Of a stretch of DNA of 64,000 nucleotides, positions 18,192-26,955 are shown piece by piece. The notes beneath the pieces are model-generated. The model worked only from the letters and a program-made list of their open reading frames with translations. It ran no database searches and was not told the DNA's origin. Within the stretch, counting starts at the first letter, position 1, and every line of letters starts with the position of its first letter. Source of the DNA: Knufia peltigerae (lineage: Eukaryota; Ascomycota; Eurotiomycetes; Chaetothyriales; Trichomeriaceae); the NCBI GenBank assembly GCA_030247855.1, contig JAPDRN010000162.1, positions 1-64,000 of the forward strand, read 5' to 3'. A program made the translations under genes and the position numbers.

Positions 18192-18813
18192 AGCGGCGCG
18201 CCTCGTCGGCGTTCAACGTGGCCGGTGCTTCGCTCAGCGCAGTGAACTGGATGCGAGTGCGATCCTGGTTGGCTTCGACGATCTCGACCTGGCGCACGTA
18301 ACGGTCGCCCTGCAACGTCAGCGACTGGAAAGCCTTGGCCAGCATCGCCGACTTCGGCGTCAGCTTCAGCCGCCAGCCCTGCCCTTCGCGCGTGGCTTCG
18401 ACATTGAACTGGCTGGACAGTGCCTGCACGTCGCCGCTCATCAACGCGAACATGATTGCGTTGACCGAGCGCATCGCCGGCTGCTGGCGCGCGTCCAGTT
18501 CGACGCGGGTGCTGCCATCGCGCTGGCGGCTGAGGATGCGGTCGGCGGTGACCACCACCTCGGAGGGGAACGGCTTGAGCGTGGACCAGATCACCCCGTG
18601 CTTGCGCGCGACCACGAACTGGCCCTGCGAACGCAACGGGTTCTTGAAGCCGCTGACCTGCTTTTCCTGGGTGAACTGCCCGCGCAACACGTCCGGCCGG
18701 GCGACGGCCTGGGTGATGGCATCGACGGCGGGATCGGCGGCCTGCAGCAGCGGCGCGGCAACCAGCAGCAACGCGCACAGCAGCACGCGCGGAAGACGAA
18801 GGATTCGGATCAC
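18184..18813 (-). CDS. LolA-like outer-membrane lipoprotein carrier protein (ApeL-like)
   Basis: A 209-residue periplasmic protein. A GTG start at 18813 is chosen because it is followed at once by a signal peptide (VIRILRLPRVLLCALLLVAA, cleaved near LQAAD). It also forms a GTGA overlap with the stop of the thioesterase gene. The mature part (QFTQEKQVSGFKNPLRSQGQ) matches LolA-related proteins of aryl-polyene clusters. It probably carries the pigment or its lipid across the periplasm together with the MMPL exporter and the DUF3261 lipoprotein. Confidence 0.8.
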   Translation of the reverse strand: MIRILRLPRVLLCALLLVAAPLLQAADPAVDAITQAVARPDVLRGQFTQEKQVSGFKNPLRSQGQFVVARKHGVIWSTLKPFPSEVVVTADRILSRQRDGSTRVELDARQQPAMRSVNAIMFALMSGDVQALSSQFNVEATREGQGWRLKLTPKSAMLAKAFQSLTLQGDRYVRQVEIVEANQDRTRIQFTALSEAPATLNADEARRFE

Positions 18814-19241
18814 GGGGCAGGCACTCCAAGACGCTGCCACAGCACCGGCGGGCACTGGTACAGCATTTCCTTGCTGGCCGCGTCGACCGCGACCTGGATG
18901 GTCATCGCGCGGGTCAGCACCTGGCCACTCTCCGCATCGAGGATCTCGTATTCGATCTTCAGCCGGTTCTCCCACTCGACGATGCGCGAGCGCACACGCA
19001 GCGCCTGGTTGAACAGCAGCGGCCGCACGTACTTCACCCGCGCATCGACCACCGGCCACAGGTAGCCTGATTCGAGCATCTGCGGATAGTCGTAGTCGTA
19101 GCGCTTCAGCAACGCGCAGCGCGCGATCTCGAAGTACTTGAAGTAGTTGCCATGCCAGACCACGTTCATCGGATCGCAGTCATGGAATGCGGGGGCCAGC
19201 TCGATTTCGCCGACCAGTTCGTTGCCTTCATTCACCGACAT
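18810..19241 (-). CDS. Acyl-CoA/ACP thioesterase, 4HBT hot-dog family (ApeK-like)
   Basis: A 143-residue single hot-dog protein with the 4-hydroxybenzoyl-CoA thioesterase signature DCDPMNVVWHGNYFKYFEIAR at residues 21-41. The first Asp of this segment is the usual catalytic residue. It may release or proofread acyl chains on the ACPs of the pathway. Start ATG at 19241, overlapping the ammonia-lyase stop by 14 bp. Confidence 0.82.
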   Translation of the reverse strand: MSVNEGNELVGEIELAPAFHDCDPMNVVWHGNYFKYFEIARCALLKRYDYDYPQMLESGYLWPVVDARVKYVRPLLFNQALRVRSRIVEWENRLKIEYEILDAESGQVLTRAMTIQVAVDAASKEMLYQCPPVLWQRLGVPAP

Positions 19242-20778
19242 ACAGCTCCCAGCGTTGCGCGCGGATCTCCACCAGCAGTTCCCGCAGTTCGCGATCCAGC
19301 GCGCGGTCTTCTTCGACCAGGGCGATGCGCTGCCCCAGGTCGGCGTACATGTCGGCCAGACTGCCATGCAGCTGCGCGTTCATGCCAACCCGTTCGCGCA
19401 GCGCCAGCCCCTGGCGGGCGGCGATCAGCATGGCCGCCACCACCTGTTCAGTCAGCTCGATCACGCGCAGGCAGTCGCGCGCGGCGATGGTGCCCATGCT
19501 GACCTTGTCCTGGTTGTGGCATTCGGTGGACCGCGAGAACACGCTGGCCGGCATGGTCTGCTTCAGTGCCTCGGCGGTCCACGCCGAAACGCTGATCTGC
19601 AGCGCCTTCAGGCCATGGTTGATCGCCGCGCGCGGGCCGGTGGCCGCCGACAGGTTGGCCGGCAGGCCGTGGTTGTAGCGGGCATCGACCACCAGCGCCA
19701 GCTGCCGGTCGAGCAGGTCGGCGATGTTGGCAACCGTATTCTTCAGCGTATCCATCGCCAGTGCGATGTGGCCGCCGTAGAAGTGACCACCGTGCAGGAT
19801 GCGCTCGCCGTCGGCATCGATCAGCGGATTGTCGTTGGCGCTGTTCAGCTCGGTTTCGATCAGCTGGCGCAGGAACGGCAGGGTGTCTTCCAGCACGCCG
19901 ATCACATGCGGCGCGCAGCGCAGCGAGTAGCGGTCCTGCAGGCGCTGTTCATTGCGCGGCGGGCGCTCGCTGTGCAGGTCGCTGCGCAGGCGCGCGGCAA
20001 TGCGCGACTGCCCGGGGTGCGGCTTGGCGGCAAACAGCGTTTCATCGAAGTGGTGCGCGTTGCCGTCGCTGGACAGCACGTTGAACGCGGTCAGGCGCGT
20101 GGCCATGCGTGCCAGGTAATCGGCGCGCTGCCAGGCCAGGCAGGCCAGGCCGGTCATCACCGCCGTGCCGTTCATGATCGCCAGGCCTTCCTTCGGCCGC
20201 AGCTTCAGCGGGGTCATGCCTATCTTCGCCAGCACATCGGCAGCCGGCTGCACGCGGCCGTCATGCAGCACCTCGCGTTCGCCGCACAGCACGGCTGCCA
20301 CGTACGACAGCGGGGTCAGGTCGCCACTGGCACCCACCGAGCCTTCGGCGGGAATCAGCGGCAGCACATCGTGCTGCAGCAGCGTGGCCAGGCCTTCCAG
20401 CAACGGTACGCTGACACCGGACATGCCGCGCACCAGCGAGGCCAGGCGCGCGGCCAGCACGGCACGGGTCTCGGCCTGGTCCAGGTAACGGCCCAGGCCG
20501 CAGCCGTGGTAGGTGTACAGGTGGTGCGGCAGCTCGGCGACCAGTGCCGGCGGAATGTTCACCGTGCACGAATCGCCGTAGCCGGTGGTCACGCCATAGA
20601 TGACGCCATCCTCGCGCAGCAGGCGGTCCAGGAAGTCGGCACCACGCTGGATATGTGCGCGGAACGCCGGCACATCGCTCAGCGCGGCCTCGCACTTGCG
20701 CTGGGCCAGGGCGACCACGTCTTCGATGGTCAGCGGTGCATCGCCGAAACGGCACACGGGTACGGCGTCAATCGTCAT
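19228..20778 (-). CDS. MIO-type aromatic amino acid ammonia-lyase (HAL/TAL family)
   Basis: A 516-residue enzyme of the histidine/phenylalanine ammonia-lyase family. Ala150-Ser151-Gly152 (GSVGASGDLTP) will cyclise to the MIO electrophile, and Tyr61 (VIYGVTTGYG) is the catalytic tyrosine. At the substrate-selectivity site the sequence is PHHLY (His86-Leu87), the His-Leu pair typical of tyrosine ammonia-lyases rather than the Ser-His of histidase. It therefore probably makes 4-coumarate (or cinnamate) as an aryl starter for the polyene. No hut genes are nearby, which argues against histidine degradation. The ATG at 20778 overlaps the upstream acyltransferase gene by 11 bp. Confidence 0.83.
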   Translation of the reverse strand: MTIDAVPVCRFGDAPLTIEDVVALAQRKCEAALSDVPAFRAHIQRGADFLDRLLREDGVIYGVTTGYGDSCTVNIPPALVAELPHHLYTYHGCGLGRYLDQAETRAVLAARLASLVRGMSGVSVPLLEGLATLLQHDVLPLIPAEGSVGASGDLTPLSYVAAVLCGEREVLHDGRVQPAADVLAKIGMTPLKLRPKEGLAIMNGTAVMTGLACLAWQRADYLARMATRLTAFNVLSSDGNAHHFDETLFAAKPHPGQSRIAARLRSDLHSERPPRNEQRLQDRYSLRCAPHVIGVLEDTLPFLRQLIETELNSANDNPLIDADGERILHGGHFYGGHIALAMDTLKNTVANIADLLDRQLALVVDARYNHGLPANLSAATGPRAAINHGLKALQISVSAWTAEALKQTMPASVFSRSTECHNQDKVSMGTIAARDCLRVIELTEQVVAAMLIAARQGLALRERVGMNAQLHGSLADMYADLGQRIALVEEDRALDRELRELLVEIRAQRWELYVGE

Positions 20779-21709
20779 GAGGAGCCTGATCCCAGAAGGG
20801 GAAGAAATTGAACCAGTCCAGCGGGGACTGGATGACCTGGAGTTCCAGCCAGCGCGCGAAGCGCTGCGCCTGTTCGGCCAGTGCGGCATCGCGCGAACCG
20901 CGTGGCAGCACCACGCGGTCGGCGAACTGTTCGAATGCCACCCGATAGCCGTCGCCCTGGTGCAGGCACGACATCGTGTAGACCGGGCAGCCGAGCGCGG
21001 CCGCCAGCACGTAGGCGCCGATCGGGAACGGCGCGCGGTGGCCGAGGAAATCGGCCATCACGCTGCGCCCGCCCTGCACCGGCACGCGGTCGCCAACGAT
21101 GGCGACGAAGCCGCCCGACGCGACCTTGTCGGCCAGAATCATCGCCGTGGCCGGGCCCATTTCGGTGACCTGCACCAGCTCCACTGCCGCCAGCGGGTCC
21201 AGCCGCTGCAACAGCCGGTTGAAGCGCTGCGCGTGCGCGGTATGCACCAGCACGGTGATGCGGAAGCCCGGCACCTGCTCGGCCAGCACCTGGCACAGTT
21301 CCAGGCAGCCGATGTGCGCGGTCAGGATCAGGCCGCCTTCGCGGCGCGCGATCCTGCCCAGCACCAGGTCGCGCTGCAGGCGGATGCGCTCGGGCGGATA
21401 GCGGCCGCCGAGGCCGAGAATCTTGTCCAGCATCGTGTCGGCGAAGCTGAAGAAGTGGCGCAGGCTGTCGCGCCGGGTGGGCGCATGCCCCAGCGCGCCG
21501 GTATGCGCCTGCAGTCGTTGCAGGTACTGCATCGAGGCCTGGCGGCCGACACGGTTGCCGAGCCAATGGCAGGCCACCACCGGCCATACGCACAGGCGGA
21601 ACGGCCAGCGCCCGAACCAGCGATGCACCCAGCACAGGAACAGCACGCCGGCCACCGAGGTGGACTCGCCGATGTCGGCCCAATGCGGAGCGTCGTGCGC
21701 CGGGGTCAT
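20768..21709 (-). CDS. LpxL/HtrB-like lysophospholipid acyltransferase of the pigment operon
   Basis: A 313-residue acyltransferase of the lipid A lauroyl-transferase superfamily. Motif HX4E is LTAHIGCLELCQ; a second block is MILADKVASGGFVAIVGDRVP. One hydrophobic segment lies near the N-terminus (VAGVLFLCWVHRW). In many aryl-polyene clusters this domain is fused behind a family-2 glycosyltransferase; here the two are adjacent separate genes (1-bp gap). It probably attaches the polyene acid to its lipid or sugar carrier. Start ATG at 21709. Confidence 0.83.
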   Translation of the reverse strand: MTPAHDAPHWADIGESTSVAGVLFLCWVHRWFGRWPFRLCVWPVVACHWLGNRVGRQASMQYLQRLQAHTGALGHAPTRRDSLRHFFSFADTMLDKILGLGGRYPPERIRLQRDLVLGRIARREGGLILTAHIGCLELCQVLAEQVPGFRITVLVHTAHAQRFNRLLQRLDPLAAVELVQVTEMGPATAMILADKVASGGFVAIVGDRVPVQGGRSVMADFLGHRAPFPIGAYVLAAALGCPVYTMSCLHQGDGYRVAFEQFADRVVLPRGSRDAALAEQAQRFARWLELQVIQSPLDWFNFFPFWDQAPHDD

Positions 21710-21710
21710 C

Positions 21711-22481
21711 TCAGCCCTGCCCCTGCAGCCGGCGCCACAGCAGGCGCGGCGCGCGCCAGAGCATGCCGAAGAACAGCCGGGTATGCATGCGACTGATGCG
21801 CACGTTGTCGCGCCACACATCGAAATGCGAAACCCCGTCGGCGGGATAGGTCACGCGCGTGGCCAGGTGCTCGACCGGCACCTGCCGCCAGTACAGGCGG
21901 ACCATCACTTCGGTGTCGAAATCCATGCGCCGGCCGATGGCTTCCTCACCGACCAGACGCAGCACCGGCGGCAACGGATACACGCGGAATCCGCACATGG
22001 TGTCGCGCAGGTGCAGCGACAGCGTGTTGATCCACACCCAGATGTGGGTGGCGTAGCGACCATACAGACGCGCCTTCGGCACGCTGGCATCGTAGGCCGG
22101 AATGCCGCAGATCAACGCCTCCGGGCGCGCGCGGGCGGCGTCGATGAAGCGCGGCAGGTCGCCGGTGTCGTGCTGTCCGTCGGCATCGATCTGCAGCACA
22201 TGGGTATACCCACGACGCTGCGCTTCGGCGAACCCGGCCAGCATCGCACCACCCTTGCCCTGGTTCACGTCCAGCCGCAGCAGATCGACACCGGCTCGCT
22301 GTGCCAGTTCCTGCAGCACCAGCGCGCAGGACGGCTGCGAGCCGTCGTCGACCAGCAGGCAGGGCAGGCCCGCAGCCTGCACGCCATCGACGACCGCGCC
22401 GATGGCGTGTTCGTGGTCGTACACGGGAATGACCACCAGCGGCGCGAACGCGCCGCCAGCGGTGGCCGGCTCAATGCGCAT
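21711..22481 (-). CDS. Family 2 glycosyltransferase of the pigment operon
   Basis: A 256-residue GT-A enzyme. LVVIPVYDHEHAIG opens the nucleotide-sugar fold, with VDDGSQ and QIDADGQHD as metal- and donor-binding motifs and GKGGAMLAG between them. It is probably the first half of what is one fused glycosyltransferase-acyltransferase in other clusters. The ATG at 22481 (MRIEPATAGG) overlaps the ligase stop by 11 bp; the reading frame before it is unsupported. Confidence 0.84.
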   Translation of the reverse strand: MRIEPATAGGAFAPLVVIPVYDHEHAIGAVVDGVQAAGLPCLLVDDGSQPSCALVLQELAQRAGVDLLRLDVNQGKGGAMLAGFAEAQRRGYTHVLQIDADGQHDTGDLPRFIDAARARPEALICGIPAYDASVPKARLYGRYATHIWVWINTLSLHLRDTMCGFRVYPLPPVLRLVGEEAIGRRMDFDTEVMVRLYWRQVPVEHLATRVTYPADGVSHFDVWRDNVRISRMHTRLFFGMLWRAPRLLWRRLQGQG

Positions 22482-24156
22482 CAGCGAATACCACCCTGCC
22501 GCTGGCGTGCACCCCATGCACGGAGGTGTAGCGGAACGTCAGCACGCCGCGTTCGGCCTCCCACTGCAGTTGCAGGGTCAGCTCGTCACCGGGGCGGGCC
22601 ACGCGCTGGAACTTCACTGCATCCATGCGCTGGAAACCGGTCGGCAGCACGAAGGCCTGGCGCCCGAAGCGCACCGCCCAGTCCAGCTGGGCCACGCCGG
22701 GCAGGATCGCCGCCTGCGGGAAGTGGCCCTGGAACGCGCGCAGCGCAGGGTCCAGCGTCATCCGCAGGGTGGCCTCCGCTTCTTCGCGACAGTCCCAGAC
22801 CGGCACCGGCATCATCGGCTGGAACAACGCGACCAGCGCGGCCTGGGTGACCTTGCCCTGGGCATTGATCGGCAGCGATTCGACCAGGCGCCAGCGCCGC
22901 GGCCGGGTGACCGCATCGTGGCCCTGCGCCAACCGCGCACCGAGCCGCTGCCCCAGCGCACGCCGTGCGCTGTCACCGGCACGTGCCAGCGCCGGATCGG
23001 CCGGCACCACCACGGCCGCCAGCTGCTCGCGCTGGCCCTGCAGGACCAGCACGCGCACGTCCTCGACTTCTGGATCCTCGCGCAGCGCGCGCTCCAGTGC
23101 ATCCAGCGAAACACGTCGTTCTTCGATCTTGACGATGCGATCGGCACGGCCCAGCAGGCGGAAACGGCCATCTGCCAGTGCTTCCACGCGATCCTGGGTG
23201 CGCCACCAGTCCGAGGTCTCCAGGTGCGGCGAGGCAACCGCCAGGCAGTCCTCCTCGATCCGCCATTGCACGCCCGGCAACGGCTGCCACGGCGGCGCAT
23301 CGGTATCCCAGCGGCGCCAGGCGATGCCACCGGTTTCACTGCTGCCGTAAACCTCGGTGGGCGCCACGCCCAGCCACTGGCGGACCTGGCGCGCTGCGTC
23401 CTCGGGCAGCGGACCGCCGGAGGAGAACACCGCACGCAGGCGGCCGTGCAGGCTGGCCCAGTCGAGCTGCTCGGGCAGGCGCTTGAGATGGGCCGGGGTC
23501 GCCACCAGCACCGTATCGGTACCGGCCAACGCGCCCACCAGGTCTTCGTGGAAGAAACGCCGGGGCTGGATCGCACGGCCAGCGGCCAGCGGCCACAGCA
23601 CGCGGAACAGCAGGCCGTAGATATGCTGGTGGGACACGGTGCCATGCACCTGGGCGCCGTCGAGCTGGGCGCCGAAGGCGGCCTGCAGCGCATCGACCTC
23701 GCGCGCCAGCTGGTCCAGCCGCTTGCTGATCGCACTGGGCTGGCCGGTGCTGCCAGAGGTGAATACACAGAGTTCGCAGGCGCGCTCGTCCAACGGCAAC
23801 AGCGGCGCATCGTCGGCGATGGCGGTGGCCTGCAACGGCTGGTAATCCGCCGACAGGTCACCTGCAAAGCCACTCACCTGCGGCTGCAGCGCCTGCAATG
23901 TCGCGGGCAGGTTGTCGGCGGCCAGGAAGACCCGCTTGCCGGCATGCCAGGCACCGAACAACGCCGCAGCGAAGGCCACGGTGTCATCGAAGTAGAGCGC
24001 CCAGTCGCGACCTTCGGCTGTGCTGAAAGCGTCATGCCAGGCGAGTACGCGCAGGCGGAAGGCGACGTGATCGACGGCAATGCCATCGCAGACACCGATG
24101 TCTCGGCCGGGTTGCGCCGCGATCAGCAACCTATCCAGGGCGATCCAGTCAGCCAT
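22471..24156 (-). CDS. Acyl-AMP ligase fused to hot-dog dehydratase (ApeH-ApeI-like fusion)
   Basis: A 561-residue two-domain protein. Residues 1-440 are an adenylate-forming enzyme with A3 motif FTSGSTGQP, A5 VYGSSETGGI, and the C-terminal lysine in LPINAQGKVTQ. Residues 455-561 are a hot-dog domain with FQGHFPQAAILPGVAQLD, the FabZ/ApeI signature. The ligase should activate an aryl acid and load it on an ACP; the hot-dog part should act as a dehydratase. These are separate genes in the E. coli-type aryl-polyene cluster. Start ATG at 24156, overlapping the preceding gene by 8 bp. Confidence 0.85.
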   Translation of the reverse strand: MADWIALDRLLIAAQPGRDIGVCDGIAVDHVAFRLRVLAWHDAFSTAEGRDWALYFDDTVAFAAALFGAWHAGKRVFLAADNLPATLQALQPQVSGFAGDLSADYQPLQATAIADDAPLLPLDERACELCVFTSGSTGQPSAISKRLDQLAREVDALQAAFGAQLDGAQVHGTVSHQHIYGLLFRVLWPLAAGRAIQPRRFFHEDLVGALAGTDTVLVATPAHLKRLPEQLDWASLHGRLRAVFSSGGPLPEDAARQVRQWLGVAPTEVYGSSETGGIAWRRWDTDAPPWQPLPGVQWRIEEDCLAVASPHLETSDWWRTQDRVEALADGRFRLLGRADRIVKIEERRVSLDALERALREDPEVEDVRVLVLQGQREQLAAVVVPADPALARAGDSARRALGQRLGARLAQGHDAVTRPRRWRLVESLPINAQGKVTQAALVALFQPMMPVPVWDCREEAEATLRMTLDPALRAFQGHFPQAAILPGVAQLDWAVRFGRQAFVLPTGFQRMDAVKFQRVARPGDELTLQLQWEAERGVLTFRYTSVHGVHASGRVVFADAH

Positions 24157-24700
24157 GCGCGTGCGCAGCCTTGACCCGACGCCGTACCAGCCATTCGCCC
24201 CCGAACAACAATCCCATCATCACGTACGCCAACAATCCGTTGTAGAGCATCCAGACCCGATCCGACGCATACAGCGCGGTGAGCAGGGCGAGACCACCAT
24301 TGAGAACGAAAAAGCCGCACCACACCTGGGTGACGCGGCGGGTATAGGCCACCGCGAACGGTGGCAGGTCCGGCTCCTGCAGGCGCGCCAGGCGTTCCAC
24401 CAGGGGCGGACCGAAGCGCAGGCTGGTGGCGAACACCGTCAACATCACCACATTCACCAGCGCCGGGTACAGCTTCAGCGGCAGGGCCTGGTTGAGCACG
24501 GTGGCCAGCCCGGCCAGCAGGCCCGCGCCGGCGGCGGCGGCCCACCACAACGGCTGCCGGGTGCTCAGCGCGCGCAGCAGGGCCAGCGCGAACAGCAGCA
24601 ACGACAGCCAGCGCGGCTCGAAGCGGCCCATCGCCACGTAGACCAGCACTGGATAGGCAAGCGAAATCGCTGCCACCACGACCATGCGTGCCCGTGCCAT
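24149..24700 (-). CDS. COG4648-type membrane protein (ApeG-like)
   Basis: A 183-residue membrane protein with five to six hydrophobic segments (VVVAAISLAYPVLVY; LSLLLFALALLRAL; LWWAAAAGAGLLAG; LVNVVMLTVFATSL; FFVLNGGLALLTAL; GLLAYVMMGLLFGG). Members of this family sit between the ACPs and the ligase in aryl-polyene clusters; their role is unknown. The ATG at 24700 is chosen because it clears the end of the upstream ACP gene. An earlier in-frame ATG at 24766 would overlap it. Confidence 0.75.
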   Translation of the reverse strand: MARARMVVVAAISLAYPVLVYVAMGRFEPRWLSLLLFALALLRALSTRQPLWWAAAAGAGLLAGLATVLNQALPLKLYPALVNVVMLTVFATSLRFGPPLVERLARLQEPDLPPFAVAYTRRVTQVWCGFFVLNGGLALLTALYASDRVWMLYNGLLAYVMMGLLFGGEWLVRRRVKAAHAHG

Positions 24701-24722
24701 GGTCGCGACGTCCGTACTGCTG

Positions 24723-24980
24723 TCAGGCAGCGGCCTGACCGGGCAGCAGGCCATGCACGACATCAACGATGTCCTGCACGGTGCGCACGGCCTTGAACGC
24801 TTCAGGCTGCAGGTTGCGGCCGAGCAGCGGCTTGAGCTGCACGATCAGGTCCACGGCATCGATGCTGTCGATGTCCAGGTCGTCGTACAGGCGCGACTCC
24901 GGGCTGATCCGCGCCGGCTCGATCTCGAAGCTGTCGGTCAGGATGCGGACGATGCGCTCGAACAATTCATTCTTGGTCAT
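24723..24980 (-). CDS. Acyl carrier protein
   Basis: An 85-residue ACP. Ser39 in DDLDIDSIDAVDL is the phosphopantetheine attachment site. It is the second of two tandem ACPs; aryl-polyene clusters normally have a pair with distinct roles in starter loading and elongation. Start ATG at 24980 (MTKNELFERI), 16 bp after the first ACP gene. Confidence 0.88.
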   Translation of the reverse strand: MTKNELFERIVRILTDSFEIEPARISPESRLYDDLDIDSIDAVDLIVQLKPLLGRNLQPEAFKAVRTVQDIVDVVHGLLPGQAAA

Positions 24981-24996
24981 GGCAGTTCCTGGCGCC

Positions 24997-25254
24997 TTAC
25001 GACTGGCGGGCGGCGACGAACTCGCCGAGCGCGCGCACGCTGGAGAAATGGCGACGGGTTTCTTCCGAGTCGGCCGAGAGGCTGACACCGTACTTCTTCT
25101 GCAGCGCCAGGCCCAGTTCCAGTGCATCGATCGAGTCCAGGCCGAGGCCTTCGACGAACAGAGGCGCGGTCGGATCGATGTCCTCCGGGGTGATGTCCTC
25201 CAGTGAAAGCGAGGAAATGATCAATTCCTTGATCTCGTGCTCAAGTGCTTGCAC
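24997..25254 (-). CDS. Acyl carrier protein
   Basis: An 85-residue ACP with the carrier serine at Ser41 (VEGLGLDSIDALEL). GTG at 25254 is taken as start because it gives a standard ACP N-terminus (VQALEHEIKELI) and overlaps the acyltransferase stop at 25241 by 14 bp. The long frame before it is the acyltransferase read out of frame. An acidic helix II (DALELGLALQKKYG) is present as usual. Confidence 0.87.
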   Translation of the reverse strand: MQALEHEIKELIISSLSLEDITPEDIDPTAPLFVEGLGLDSIDALELGLALQKKYGVSLSADSEETRRHFSSVRALGEFVAARQS

Positions 25255-26038
25255 GGGTCGGATCTCCAGACAGGTCGAAATAACGAGTGAGGTGGTCGGT
25301 GACGCGACGGGCCGCCAGGGCATCCCCCCTTGGCGAGTCATCTTCGGCCAGGAACGGCGCGATCGGGATATCTTCGCCGATCTGCAGCTGAACGTGAAAA
25401 CGACGTGAGGGCACACGATACCACTTCTGGCCCTTGGTCAACGTCGGCGGGGTGCAGGTGATGCGCACCGGAGTGATGTCCAGGCGCCCGCGCACAGCAA
25501 TGTTGGCCGCGCCGCGCTGCAGCCGCAGCGGCTGCCCCGGCACGCTGCGGGTGCCTTCCGGGAAGATGACCAGGGTGCCGCCGGCATGCACGGCCGCCGC
25601 GCAGTCATCGACCAGGCCAGCGCCGTCGTCATTGGAGATGTAGCCCGCCGCACGCACCGGGCCGCGCATGAACGGGTTGCAGGCCACGGCCCGCTTGACC
25701 ACGCAGTCGGCGTTGGGCAGCAGGGCGATCAGGCAGACCACGTCGATCAGGGTCGGGTGGTTGGCCAGCACCAGCAGGCCATCGCGCTGCAGGCGTTCGC
25801 GCCCATCGACCTGCAGGGTCATCACCCCCAGCCGGCACATCAGCCATACGTGGCTGGCGAAGGCGCGCTGGACCAGCCGGCGGGCCAAGCGACGACGCGC
25901 GACCCGGTCGCGCATCAACAGCAGTACCGGCATCACCAGCACGCCCAGCAACAGACCGCCGACGCCAAACGCGGCGAAGCTGAGGCCGGTGCCGAACACC
26001 CGCCAGGCATGTTCGAGGCGGCGCAGCGCGTCAGCCAC
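25241..26038 (-). CDS. PlsC-family 1-acyl-glycerol-phosphate acyltransferase-like enzyme
   Basis: A 265-residue membrane-associated acyltransferase. A hydrophobic segment lies at about 15-42. The catalytic HX4D is NHPTLIDVV, and the glycerol-phosphate-binding motif is IFPEGTRSVPG. It is likely to link the polyene acid to a glycerolipid. It overlaps the chain-length-factor-like gene by 8 bp and the ACP gene by 14 bp, so it is part of the coupled operon. Confidence 0.85.
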   Translation of the reverse strand: MADALRRLEHAWRVFGTGLSFAAFGVGGLLLGVLVMPVLLLMRDRVARRRLARRLVQRAFASHVWLMCRLGVMTLQVDGRERLQRDGLLVLANHPTLIDVVCLIALLPNADCVVKRAVACNPFMRGPVRAAGYISNDDGAGLVDDCAAAVHAGGTLVIFPEGTRSVPGQPLRLQRGAANIAVRGRLDITPVRITCTPPTLTKGQKWYRVPSRRFHVQLQIGEDIPIAPFLAEDDSPRGDALAARRVTDHLTRYFDLSGDPTRAST

Positions 26039-26777
26039 GGCGGCGCCAGGACCAACGCTGGCCCTGGGTCACATGCTGCAGCACCGGATCCCCGGCCAGC
26101 AGGAAGCGGTGCAGGTCCAGCGCATGCGGCAACAGGCCCGGATCGGTCGGATCGACGCCGCCGGCCACCTGCCAGGACAGCGAAAGATCGGTGCCACCGG
26201 CGGTGCCAACGGGTGCCAGGCGCCAACACCAGGCGAAGAACGGGTCGGGTTCGTCGGCGAATTCGGAGTAAACGTCGGGCAATGACGACTCATAGACCAC
26301 GATCCGCACTTCACTGGCACCATCATCGAGCAGGCCGACGGCCTCCAGGCACGCCGCTTCCACCGTCGACTGGCCGGCGGACAACGCCAGGTAGTTGCCC
26401 CGGTGGCCGCGGGCGATCGAATACAGCGCGGCGATGGCGTTGTGCACCGACAGGCCGAAGCCGGTGGGCGACAGCGGCTGATCGGCCACCAGCGAGCCCA
26501 GCAGGTCCATCGAACGGGCGACATCGCCATGGCGGCTGGCAAACACCAGCGGCACCTGGCTGTCAGCGCCCTGCCCGTCCTCGCACCAGCACGCGGCCTG
26601 GATCGCCATGCGGCCCAGGCGCTCGATACGGCGGCGCTGCATGGCCGGAATCTCGGCCAGGGCCGGCGTGTCCTCGCCCTGCGGCAGGAACGGCGACCCG
26701 GCCCAGCCCATCCATTGGCTACGCTCGGTCAGGCCAGGCGCCCAGGCGGCCCAGTCGACAACGGAAAATTCGATCAT
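26031..26777 (-). CDS. Ketosynthase-like chain length factor, first gene of the aryl-polyene operon
   Basis: A 248-residue protein starting MIEFSVVDWAAWAPGLTERS. It has a truncated thiolase fold (SPTGFGLSVHNAIAALYSIA; LALSAGQSTVEAACLEAVGL) with no ketosynthase active-site Cys, and is about 150 residues shorter than a true ketosynthase. This matches the N-terminal-like beta-ketoacyl synthase proteins (ApeC-like) that pair with a ketosynthase and set polyene length. ATG at 26777 is chosen over one at 26954, which would add a non-homologous Arg/Pro-rich stretch. It is the first gene of the operon; the promoter should lie in 26778-26955. Confidence 0.82.
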   Translation of the reverse strand: MIEFSVVDWAAWAPGLTERSQWMGWAGSPFLPQGEDTPALAEIPAMQRRRIERLGRMAIQAACWCEDGQGADSQVPLVFASRHGDVARSMDLLGSLVADQPLSPTGFGLSVHNAIAALYSIARGHRGNYLALSAGQSTVEAACLEAVGLLDDGASEVRIVVYESSLPDVYSEFADEPDPFFAWCWRLAPVGTAGGTDLSLSWQVAGGVDPTDPGLLPHALDLHRFLLAGDPVLQHVTQGQRWSWRRRG

Positions 26778-26955
26778 TACCGGTGATGTTTCGATGGGCG
26801 AACGAGAGTCTCGAGCCATTACGGCGACGCGCGGCTGCCCCCCATTCCTGCAGCCATGCATCCGTCCAGGACGTCGCCGGCTGCCCTCTGGCGGCCGGAA
26901 AGGAGCGCACGCTAGCACGTCCGACACAGGGATGACATGTTTCACAAAGCACAAC

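Noticed and set aside
15786..18245. 819-codon plus-strand frame opposite the MMPL exporter
   Set aside because: Gln/Arg/His-rich shadow; the minus-strand product has the correct membrane topology and overlaps its operon neighbours.
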